Source of the DNA: Agrocybe praecox
Lineage: Eukaryota > Basidiomycota > Agaricomycetes > Agaricales > Agrocybaceae
Assembly: GCA_964017145.1 (NCBI GenBank)
Contig: OZ024847.1
Span: forward strand, 3,224,001 to 3,288,000
Reading direction: 5' to 3'
Length of the DNA stretch: 64,000 nt
The notes under the pieces are model-generated. The model saw nothing but the letters and a program-made list of their open reading frames with translations, ran no database searches and was not told the DNA's origin. This document shows, piece after piece, positions 25,331-34,521 of the stretch; within the stretch, counting starts at the first letter, position 1, and the number at the start of each line of letters is the position of its first letter. Both the position numbers and the translations under genes were made by a program.

Positions 25331-27094
25331 CTATTTTCCTTGAGAGCTGCTCAGCATTGATAGAGCCCTAGCCCTGTCGACAGACGCAGACTCCTTCCAG
25401 ACCCACTCTAACTCTTTGTCATACCCTTTCGTAATCTTCATAAGTTTCTTCCTGGGTAAGGTAGAATCTCCGTCCTTGACTTTTTCAAAGCCTGGACCAA
25501 GTAGTTGGCAGAGATTTCCGCATCTCCTCGACTTTTCGAGTGCCATGTTTCCGACTGGGCATCGAATTGCGTTGTAAATTTCTGTTACCTTTGACACATT
25601 ATCTTTGCTTGCAATCCCGTCAGATAATAGACTCCCAAGTATGTATGCATCCTGGTGCAGCCATACATGAGTGGAAAATAGAGATATTAGTCAGTGTAAC
25701 ATACCTCAATCGCCTGTCCAGCTCCCATGCCTTGATGTGGAGTCATCGCATGTGCCTGAGAGATCCATATTAAGCTTGCTTGAAAATGGGCATATAATTA
25801 ACCTTTTTGCTTACTGCGTCTCCGCAAAGAGCTACCCTGCCAGAGGCATATTTTTCCAGAGGCACGAGAGAGCGTATGATCCATTTGGTCATCTTTTCGC
25901 TCGACTGGATGGAGTTATAATGAATATAAATGGTTTGAGCGGTATTATAGGTCTTGCTACTGACCTTGACCAATGCTTGGACTTCAGCTTCCCAGCCTGG
26001 CAGTTGATCGAGCAATTCCTCCTTTGGACATGTCGAAGCGATAGGCCCATCGAAGAGTGTTCCGTTTTTTGACAAGTCTTTTGTGCAAAGAATAAAATTG
26101 ACAAGCTTGTCATTTGATACCGGATACACGATAAGATGCTTCATGATATCAGCGTTTCAAATCTCCCCGTATAATGGAACGAAGACATACCTTTCCCTTT
26201 CCGGTGTACTGTGGAGATTAAGTTTTAAGTAGGGTATATTGACCATGGCCGATCTTACGTACCATGACCGGATTTGTGAGTGCCCGATGGCCGGGGAAGT
26301 TTGACTCGAGAATGTCGGCGTCAATAAGCGCCCGATATGCGGTGTCACCAGACCAAAGTGGATTGACACAAGGTGAATCTTCTTTGCCTTGCTTGGACAG
26401 AAAACAACGTCGGACGGTAGAGTTTATTCCATCATACGCAATGAGAAGATCGCAGGTCGCTTTCACTCCATTTGCAAATTCAAGGTGGACCTCGTCGTCC
26501 GTCTCTTCGTAGGTGACTAGACGGTGCGATAAGTGCAGTTGGCCGTGAAGCCGACTCAAGAGCGCCCGTTGGAGTTGAGCTCTATGGAATCTCAGTGCAC
26601 CACCTGGCAGATGGAAACCCCGTTTCAGTTTTGTGTGTGTCAGAGAGAAGATAGAACACGGACCTTTCATTTTAAGGTCTTGGATATGGACACCTTTAGG
26701 TTGGTCGCTTTTCCTTACTTTGAAATAAACCCCTTCACTGAAATAAGTACATGCCCCTTAAATCATAGCTGATTCGTTACTCACTCATTGAATTGTCAGG
26801 AGCCTCCGGTAGGAGTGGCAGAAGGACATCTTCCAGCCCCAAAGCCTTGTATATGCTCCATGTCCGGGGCCAAACGTTGATACCAGCGCCGATTTCTGAG
26901 ATGTGCGAAGCGGCCTCATAGATGTTGATCTCCAATTTTCGTTCCTTAGCCATATGTCCAAGGCCTGCAGATAGGGACAGACCACCAATACCTGCTCCTC
27001 TTTCGATAAATCAGTCTAATGTCAATAAGATACAGAACCAGCACAAAAAGGTAACAAACATGATGGCAATACGAAGTCCTGGATTTGACGACAT
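25331..27094 (-). CDS. FAD-dependent monooxygenase, salicylate hydroxylase-like (copy B)
   Basis: There are nine exons (27094-27060, 26999-26781, 26737-26664, 26603-26263, 26208-26191, 26138-25965, 25904-25815, 25755-25705, 25651-25331), giving 440 residues. The order of introns, their phases and even the 18-nt exon 5 (YTGKGK) match copy A, while intron sequences differ. Motifs are GAGIGG after MSSNPGLRIAI, CDLLIAYDGINSTVRR and CGDAAHAMTPHQGMGAG. The last 90 residues resemble copy A closely (GNLCQLLGPGFE in both). Divergence is spread through the protein, so the duplication is not recent and both copies look intact. The reaction is expected to be the same class of aromatic hydroxylation; whether the substrates differ is unknown. 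Confidence 0.9.
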
Positions 27095-28096
27095 CTTGGT
27101 CTTTGGGATGGGCTCAGTGAGTGCTGGCAAAATGTCCGTCCTTAGTGTCCCGCGGAAGGTACATCGCCCAGCTTTTAAACCCCCCGGACATTTGACTCTC
27201 TGGACTAGATCCTTTAACAATTCCGGGGTTTTGGTGGGTACACACGTCAAAAAGAACCCCGAGTGAGAATGACAATTGAATGTAGACGTAGATGATATGT
27301 AGACCAAGAGCCCCGCAGAGTATAAATTCAGCGTGCGTATCCAGCAAACATCCAGTAGCAGCAGAAACTGTACCCATGAGAGCTGTAGTAGGTTGTAATG
27401 CTAGGCGGGAAATGACATCACGGATAACCGTCTATCATCTGAAACAGTATTTAGCGGTGCCTGACTTGCAATGGTGGCGCAGGCGTCTGTTTAATCTACT
27501 TGGTACCTTAAGGTCGGAGTTCGCTGAAGCACCAGATAAAATAGTTTCCAGACAGGTCAACTTGAAACTGGAAGCTGGGTTGAGATCTCGTGAAAAATAT
27601 GGTGAGAGATTTTCAGAAAAAATCGCATCGTCTCTGAGATGTATCTTGTGGATGTGAGTGTTAAGAAGGAGCATTGTACTATATTTACTCACAGAATATT
27701 TGTTTTGCCCTATCTCTGGCCATCGTTCCAGAAATTTGGATTGACAGTGTTCCGTTGAGCGACAATTCTGACGTTCTGTAGATCAAGCTTTGCGTGTGAT
27801 AAAGATTGGCGGCACCGAGATTCAGGTAAGCACGCGAAGGCGTAGCAGTCAAAGCCGATCTGCAGTCTAGACCGTGGATATAATGAAGCAGTGGCAAACC
27901 ACGCAAGCGCTCAGGTCGGGAATTGCCTTCCACATTTCTCAGGCACAGCATATGAGGCAGAGCCGGTCGTGGAAGACGAGGGATGAACCCAATCGCAACT
28001 TTATATATACTTGTTAACTTGGCGGATGGAAACGCAGCGAGTACAGAAATTATTCACGTACAAATGCTCATAGTTGAATAGTTGACACCGTGTGAA
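27095..28096. other. Intergenic, weak open frames only
   Basis: This is upstream of copy B. Open frames at 27292-27657 (+) and 27685-27951 (-) have no splice context or family likeness and are not called. A short unrecognised gene cannot be excluded. Confidence 0.35.
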
Positions 28097-28562
28097 GTAC
28101 TCTTTGGCCGCGGATACTCTGACAATATTTAGACGGTTATGACAGACTCGTAATTCATCCTATGCGGAAGCAAAACGTACTATGTCAGAATATAGTCGAA
28201 CGGTAACGAATGTCTTGTTTACACACCACCGCTTCGGCGGGCATCGGAATGATTGCACAAAGAATACAGTCGTGCTAGTCTAAAATTATCGGTTGGCTAT
28301 ACTCATTTTTTGGCATCTGTCACGACTGAGCCATCGATGTCGTAGGCAGCATGATCATGGGCGGGGGACCTAACGCAGCAAGGCCACCTGATGGAAGCAG
28401 GAAAAGATAGAAGGCTTGATTTTCACATTGCTAACAGAAGTACGCACTAACAAGCTCGGAAACCCAAGAAAGAATGCAGTTCATTGTCCATGCTAAAATC
28501 TACTTGGTGTGGTTGAAATCGCTACTTATATGATCCCATTGGCAAGAGGGGCTCTGGAAATC
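28097..28562 (+). repeat. 466-bp segment, probable donor of the inverted copy at 32445-32910
   Basis: Its reverse complement is found at 32445-32910 with the same length and no difference that I could find by eye. It is non-coding. It lies 1.5 kb left of the Harbinger left end, outside the element, so it looks like the source of the copied patch rather than part of the transposon. Confidence 0.88.
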
Positions 28563-29186
28563 AAAATCAAAAGCAAGTTACAAAGAATATTATGTATGGC
28601 TCCACAGAAGTACGGTAAACATGGACGTACGGACTCTACCCGCGATAAGGCGGATTGTAAGGGGTGTATCTAATTCAGTGACTATCCACGCTTGAGATCC
28701 ACGCCCGTATCGTAGTAATCTCCTCCTTAACTTATCTTATCAAAAGACTGTATATACTTGTTTACACCATAGCTTGTCAATTACCACGTAGTAACTAACA
28801 TATATATGACTTCCCTCTCTCTTCCGAACCTACGTGCTCGATTCCTGGAGTAGCGCGAACGTCCTATCAACGACGTCTCCCTCTCCAGCAACCGTGTGTA
28901 GTCTGTGAAGGAAGAAACGCCGAACCCGTATTCGGAATCGGCAGCAGTCAAAGGACTCTGTTTCGGAGTCCTTAGCTGCACTTCCCCCTCCACACTCGAC
29001 TATACGTCGAACATAAGGTCCTCACGCCTAAGCTCGGCTATATTCGTTTGTTTCGTAAATCTCTGAGATCCTCACCCCTCTCATAGGTGGACACCGGGAA
29101 AGACGAACAATCAATAACTCGACTCCGACATCTTTACTGAGGAAGAATAATTACCTATCTAGTCAATTCAACTATAACGAACGAAC
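28563..29186. other. Leader region before a Gag-like ORF
   Basis: I looked for a long terminal repeat and primer-binding site here, since the next frame resembles a retroelement leader plus ORF. A pyrimidine-rich tract and a TATA-like patch near 28750 are present, but no second LTR copy occurs in the window, so no LTR is called. Confidence 0.35.
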
Positions 29187-30069
29187 ATGTCTTACACGAC
29201 CATGGTAGTCCCTCCAGAAGACGAAAGCAAAGGCTTGTCTTTGAAACTGAAAACATATTCGCCGGAAGAGTCAGACGGGTCGCTGGAACTCGCGAAAGCG
29301 AGGATGAGGGAGTTGTGGGAAGAATACAACACAGAAACGCCAACGTCTCCCTCTACCTCTATGAAAGTGGCAGGACTCTTGGAAAAACCTACGTTAGCTA
29401 AACGAGAAATCTTAGAAGTGACCCCGAACGGGAAGGATACACCACCTCAGTTCCGGCTGGAAGGAACGTTGGCGGAGCACTTGATAGCTACCGTAAGCGA
29501 ACTACAATCCATTATACAAAGAATGGCGATCTTAGTGCCAGACAGACGGACGTACTTTATCGTGGACCCCGACGGTGTCAACTTAACGACTCTTCAAGAG
29601 GCTGAATACGTAGGGCAGCTGCACGCGGCCTGGTTGGGAATTACCAGAAGGTTGAGAGTGGCACCTCAATTTATGGAGAAGTACCGACGAGAATTGGAGC
29701 AGGATGTGCTACCAAATACTCCTGCGTCGACGGCCAAAGAACTGCACAAAGAACTGAAAAGCAAGAAAGAAGCGGACGAGAAGCTGCGGCTGATGCACTC
29801 ACAATTTCCACGGCATAACGAAGCTTTTTCAGCCCAGGTAGAGACGCGCATAGCCCTTAACGAGCCAGGGGATAAAGTCATGAAAGTTCCAGCTTGTCTA
29901 GAGTTCATCTACGAAAGGGAGAACCGAGACGCCACAGTAACGCATCGGACGAGCTATAAAAACAAAGAAAGTTTTGTACTTCCTCCCGAAATCCCCAAGG
30001 AACCGACGGAGACAGGAAAGAAATCAAAAAAAGTGACCATCCAAGCGCCGAAAGAAGAAATATTTAATA
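29187..30069 (+). pseudogene. Unknown ORF, possibly retroelement Gag-like, cut by the Harbinger insertion
   Basis: An intronless frame of about 294 codons runs from 29187 until it meets the left terminus of the Harbinger element. The product is rich in Glu, Lys and Thr, with predicted helices (ELAKARMRELWEEYNTE; ELHKELKSKKEADEKLRL) and no zinc knuckle before the break. The lack of introns over almost 900 nt in an intron-rich genome and the neighbouring mobile DNA suggest a Gag-type protein, but I do not recognise the family. The frame runs on for 36 codons of transposon DNA before a stop at 30174. The continuation is not found at the right end of the transposon. Confidence 0.5.
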
Positions 30070-30084
30070 GGGGGATTCACAGTA
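30070..30084 (+). repeat. Left terminal inverted repeat of the Harbinger element
   Basis: It matches 34507-34521 in inverted orientation without mismatch. One further outer base (A) also pairs. Confidence 0.85.
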
Positions 30085-30120
30085 GGCTATTTTTACCAAC
30101 TTTTCGTCCAACTAATGGCT

Positions 30121-30161
30121 CAACTTTTGTTCCAACTTTCAAAAAGTTGGAACAAAAGTTG
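30121..30161. repeat. Perfect 19-bp hairpin in the left subterminal region
   Basis: Arms 30121-30139 and 30143-30161 are exact reverse complements with a 3-nt loop. Each arm carries CAACTTT twice, the same motif arrayed at the right end, so this is probably a transposase or Myb-protein binding region. Confidence 0.85.
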
Positions 30162-30321
30162 AAGCCCCAACTGTGAAACACCCGCCGCCAGATAGTTTCA
30201 GAGGAGTCACCCGCTCCTACGCAGCACTGAGACGGGTGGGATATCTGAGACTTTTTCCCGTTTATTTACCCCTACCCACTACTCCCATGTATACCCTATA
30301 TTTTACGCAACGATACTTCCC

Positions 30322-31890
30322 ATGCCCAATCTGTCAGACCGTCAGGCACTCATACGTGCTATTTTGCTCGCAACTGAAGAAGATATCGCCCGCTACTACT
30401 GCCGACTCGAAGACCAGAATGACCTCCTCGACGAATTGGATGATTTTCACCTACCTGATGCTTTATCATCCTCGTCTTCCTCATCCTCCTCCTCGTCTTC
30501 GTCCTCCTCGTCCTCTTCTTCAAGTTCTTCGAGCTCCTCTTCTACATCTACATCGGCGTCGTTGTCATCTCGAGCATCTCAGGACCCTGACTCTGACTCG
30601 GAAGTCCTTCACCGTCATATATCTAATCACATGGAGCTCCTCAATGAAATCCTCGTTGCTCGTTACCTTCAGCCAAGGACCACACCAGTTCCGAAATGCT
30701 CCCAACTCTATCTTGTTCTCGCCGAGTACCGTGAAAATAATCCTCGCGGTTTTCGGCGAAATTTACGTGTTTCACCCACTACTTTTGACGCTCTTGTCTC
30801 AAAACTCGAGGATCATCCTGTATTTCACAACAGGTCAAATGTCCAGCAATATCCTGTTGAAATTCAACTCGCAATTGCTCTATATCGTTTTGGCCACAAT
30901 GGGAATGCAGCTTCAGTGGAAGGAATTGCACAGTGGGCTGGAGTCAGTGCAGGCATGGTTGTAAAGGCCACGCGCCGTGTCATAATTGCAGTCCTGGCAT
31001 TGCACGACCAAGCTGTTCGATGGCCATCGGAGGAAGAAATGGAGGATGCGAAGTTGTGGGTAGAGTCGGCATCTTGTCCTGCCTGGAGGGATGGCTTCTG
31101 CATGGTTGACGGTACTCTTGTTCCTCTCTTCGAGAAGCCAGGACATCATGGAGAAGCTTATTTCGACCGAAAGAGTAATTATTCTCTCAACGTGCAAGTG
31201 AGCTTTTCAATATACTTATTATTCATCATCAACGTGAAGTTCTAATCATTTCTTTCCAAGCTAGCTTATCACACTTCCCAATCTTCGAATCATTGACTAT
31301 GTGGTTGGATACTGTGGCAGCGCCCACGATGCCACTGTTTTCAGAGACTCCCGGACCTACAAGCGTAGCCGTCTTCTTTTCGAGGGAGGGGAGTGGTTAT
31401 GGGCTGATTCTGCCTATGCTCTAGATGTGTGGTGTGTTACGCCTTACAAAAAACCTCTTTCAGATCGTTCAGATAATAAAAGATTTAATTACTATTTGTC
31501 AAAGGTACGTTCTATTTCACATAAATGTGCACTTTAATAGGTTCTTATCAGACTATATAGGTTCGCGTGAAATCCGAGCACGCAATGGGATATATTAAAG
31601 GCCGATTTTGCTCTTTACGAGGACTTCGGCAGCAGATTGATGATACATTGGACCACCAACGTGCTTTAGCGTGGATTAAGGCATGTATCGTATTGCACAC
31701 TCTCATTTTTGACATCGAGAATGGTCTCGAAGACCCTGAATTTGTTCTGGATCTTATTGAAGAGGGTCGCGAGCCTTTGGGCTCACATGTAGGAGACGAA
31801 AATTTGGTTCAAGAGTCTCAAAGGCAAACTCGCGGTCAGGCGTTTCGAGAGCAGCTTAAGCTAGAATTATTTGATTACTACGATTTTTAA
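30322..31890 (+). CDS. PIF/Harbinger transposase (HARBI1-like, DDE superfamily endonuclease)
   Basis: There are three exons (30322-31197, 31265-31504, 31561-31890), giving 481 residues. The DDE_Tnp_4 catalytic core reads MVDGTLVPLF (Asp263), GSAHDATVFRD (Asp314), WLWADSAYAL (Asp340) and SEHAMGYIKGRF (Glu378), so the acidic triad is present. Residues about 115-225 form the helical region before the core (QWAGVSAGMVVKATRRV resembles a helix-turn-helix). A run of nearly 30 Ser lies near residues 49-75, encoded by mixed TCC, TCG, TCT, TCA, AGT and AGC codons, so it is not simple codon slippage. Frames and splice sites are intact, so this enzyme could be functional. It is expected to act together with the Myb/SANT-like partner. 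Confidence 0.9.
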
Positions 31891-31909
31891 ATACATGTAC
31901 CTAATCTAC

Positions 31910-32444
31910 TCATTCAAAATTGTAATGTTGGTGGTCGTAATCACTGCTGCTCGGGATACTGGTAGTATAATCACTACTAGGGACGTTATCATATACATAC
32001 GAAGTTGAATGGTACCCATCACTATGATCATTCCCTTCGTTATCACCTGGCGCCAGCTCTCCAATTGACAAAGGATCTGGGATAATAGGTCCCGGTACCG
32101 TAACATCCTGCTGAGAGTGTTGTGGGACAAAAGGCGTGAAGGATGGTGCTTCGACAGGATTAGGCTGTTGACGAGGGGGCGCAGCAAGACCTGCATTGAT
32201 TTTCGCAAGTTGTATTTGCAGTTCGAGTTCTTGAATTCGGGATGCGCGCTCAGCGTCTGCTGCTTTTTGCTTGAGTTCGTACTTGAGCCGCTTGTTGTGA
32301 GTGCGCGCCATAGCCAGTTCATGATCCATTTGGCGTTTTTGCGCAATTCGCTGGGCTTCTTCAGTGCGGAAGTGGTTGAACTTGTCCGCGACACTCTGGT
32401 GTTTGGCAGATGCGACACTGGGAGTCGAGGCTTTGACCTTTGCC
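31910..32444 (-). pseudogene. Detached C-terminal piece of the Harbinger partner gene
   Basis: This holds the original 3' end of the partner gene. After the duplicated block (32444-32068, same protein as 33285-32909) it continues from IIPDP with SIGELAPGDNEGNDHSDG to a stop at 31910. It is now separated from the rest of the gene by a 466-bp inverted insert and has no promoter or start of its own. Confidence 0.8.
32068..32444. repeat. 377-bp direct duplication, left copy
   Basis: Identical by eye to 32909-33285. The two copies flank the inverted insert exactly and overlap it by two bases (AC) at one junction. Confidence 0.88.
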
Positions 32445-32910
32445 GATTTCCAGAGCCCCTCTTGCCAATGGGATCATATAAGTAGCGATTTCAACCACAC
32501 CAAGTAGATTTTAGCATGGACAATGAACTGCATTCTTTCTTGGGTTTCCGAGCTTGTTAGTGCGTACTTCTGTTAGCAATGTGAAAATCAAGCCTTCTAT
32601 CTTTTCCTGCTTCCATCAGGTGGCCTTGCTGCGTTAGGTCCCCCGCCCATGATCATGCTGCCTACGACATCGATGGCTCAGTCGTGACAGATGCCAAAAA
32701 ATGAGTATAGCCAACCGATAATTTTAGACTAGCACGACTGTATTCTTTGTGCAATCATTCCGATGCCCGCCGAAGCGGTGGTGTGTAAACAAGACATTCG
32801 TTACCGTTCGACTATATTCTGACATAGTACGTTTTGCTTCCGCATAGGATGAATTACGAGTCTGTCATAACCGTCTAAATATTGTCAGAGTATCCGCGGC
32901 CAAAGAGTAC
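32445..32910 (-). repeat. 466-bp inverted insert copied from 28097-28562
   Basis: The reverse complement of 28097-28562 sits between the two 377-bp direct repeats inside the transposon's second gene. It has no terminal repeats, no coding frame and no poly(A), so it is not an autonomous element. Confidence 0.88.
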
Positions 32911-34296
32911 AAAGGATCTGGGATAATAGGTCCCGGTACCGTAACATCCTGCTGAGAGTGTTGTGGGACAAAAGGCGTGAAGGATGGTGCTTCGACAGGA
33001 TTAGGCTGTTGACGAGGGGGCGCAGCAAGACCTGCATTGATTTTCGCAAGTTGTATTTGCAGTTCGAGTTCTTGAATTCGGGATGCGCGCTCAGCGTCTG
33101 CTGCTTTTTGCTTGAGTTCGTACTTGAGCCGCTTGTTGTGAGTGCGCGCCATAGCCAGTTCATGATCCATTTGGCGTTTTTGCGCAATTCGCTGGGCTTC
33201 TTCAGTGCGGAAGTGGTTGAACTTGTCCGCGACACTCTGGTGTTTGGCAGATGCGACACTGGGAGTCGAGGCTTTGACCTTTGCCAACTCACGCGCCTTT
33301 GCCTGCCCAGCATCACGGCCGCCAGGCGTTTTCTTCACAATGAACAGCTAAAGATTTGGGTTAGCTGCTGACACTTTGAAGCGAATCTAGTTATGCACCT
33401 TATTATCCTTGTTCTCTGACCCTCGTACCTCGGTTTCAGCAGACGGCTGTACACCATCGCCGTGGCTGGCATCGCCGTCGCCGTCGCCTTCTTCCTCCCC
33501 TTCGTCTCCAGCCTCATCTCCAGCCTCTTCATCTTCGCTAATCTCGCTCTCCAAGTCTTCACCATCTTCCTTATTCCGTGCAGAGGGTGGTACAAAAATG
33601 TCGGCCGCATCTTGAGAGTGGTCCACACCGGGGTCTGATGATTCGACACCTACGGGATTGTAATTGGGAAGTTCACGCCAAAATGCGTGGAACTCATGCC
33701 ACCACGGCCACTTGGCTACGATACCAGCTACCGAAACTATCAGTAACAAATATATGATGAAAAGAAATGTACTATACCGATTAAATTTGCCAGAGGTGAC
33801 CCATCGGTGACATCTTCTGATGACAGACCCGCACCAGTCTGCCCAATTTCCTTCAAATAACTGGTGTACTCTTGTTTGAGCCTGATAAGATAAGGATAGT
33901 AAATTAGAAATCAGCACGATAAGCCCTAGAGAAGTGGAAAGCCACTTACCGTCGAAGGCGAGTTTCAACTGATGTAGCAAAGCGAGGTGGCTTCGCTTTG
34001 TAGGCCTCCATCTGCTTGGGATCATCGGCAAAAACTTCACGGGCAAGCACAGCAAAGAGTTGTGCTTTCCCGTCTTTTCCTGTCTTCTTCTCACGGCCTT
34101 CCTTTGCAGCATCTGCAGTCGAGTCCGAGAAAAGCTTGATGCGAAAGGCAGAGTTGTTGGTAAGGTACTCGATGATTTTCCAGGTCCAGTTGGGGTTTTT
34201 GGCCCAACTAAGGTTGCCAGCATCGACGGAGGGAGTCGGAGCAGACCGTGTCCTTTTTGTTTTTTTCGTGTCCGTTTTCGGAACAGCTTTGGCCAT
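32865..34296 (-). CDS. Harbinger partner protein with Myb/SANT-like DNA-binding domain, altered C-terminus
   Basis: There are four exons (34296-33950, 33881-33778, 33727-33399, 33347-32865), giving 420 residues. The N-terminal domain (LSWAKNPNWTWKIIEYL, then TGKDGKAQLFAVLAREVF) is the Myb/SANT-like fold of the second PIF/Harbinger gene, whose product helps bring the transposase to the element ends. A very acidic linker (EDEEAGDEAGDEGEEEG) and a C-terminal coiled coil (KYELKQKAADAERASRIQ) follow. After IIPDPL the frame enters the inverted insert and stops within 14 residues, replacing about 40 native residues still visible at 32067-31910. The DNA-binding and coiled-coil parts are untouched, so the product may still work. 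Confidence 0.82.
32909..33285. repeat. 377-bp direct duplication, right copy
   Basis: This matches 32068-32444 with an offset of 841 bp. It is the copy still joined to the rest of the partner gene. Confidence 0.88.
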
Positions 34297-34356
34297 GTTT
34301 GTACAGGCCACTACTATAGGAAAGAGGCGGTAAAAATGCCGGGCAGTGCCCAGGTA

Positions 34357-34506
34357 GCAAAAAGTTGGGAAGTAAAAGTTGAGAGTAAAAGTTGAGGGAA
34401 AAAGTCGTGCCCAAGAGCTCGACTTTTGAAAGTTGGCCAACTTTTGATTTCCAACTTTTTGCGATCGGAACAAAAGTTGCGATCAAAAGTTGGGCCAAAA
34501 GTTGGG
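34357..34506. repeat. Array of AAAGTTG motifs at the right end of the Harbinger element
   Basis: Seven AAAGTTG on the plus strand and two on the minus strand occur in 150 bp, next to the terminal repeat. The left end has five in 80 bp. Clustered subterminal motifs are the usual binding sites for the transposition proteins. Confidence 0.75.
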
Positions 34507-34521
34507 TACTGTGAATCCCCC
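34507..34521 (-). repeat. Right terminal inverted repeat of the Harbinger element
   Basis: TACTGTGAATCCCCC, the exact complement of the left terminus at 30070-30084. Confidence 0.85.

Larger units (their letters stand above)
30070..34521 (+). mobile_element. PIF/Harbinger-type DNA transposon with two genes
   Basis: Termini are a perfect 15-bp inverted repeat (GGGGGATTCACAGTA at 30070-30084 and its complement at 34507-34521), followed on both sides by arrays of an AAAGTTG motif. Inside are a DDE transposase on the plus strand and a Myb/SANT-like partner gene on the minus strand, ending about 20 bp apart in the original layout. This two-gene design is standard for the superfamily. The usual 3-bp target duplication (TWA) is not visible: the left flank is TTTAATA and the right flank TTGGATA. 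The partner gene is broken by an internal rearrangement (32068-33285). Confidence 0.88.

Noticed and set aside
28563..29186. Possible 5' LTR before the Gag-like ORF
   Set aside because: No second copy in the window, no clear TG...CA boundaries and no primer-binding site that I can point to.
32117..33371. Plus-strand frames that appear twice (MLWDKRREGW...)
   Set aside because: They are complements of the duplicated part of the Harbinger partner gene, not a gene pair.
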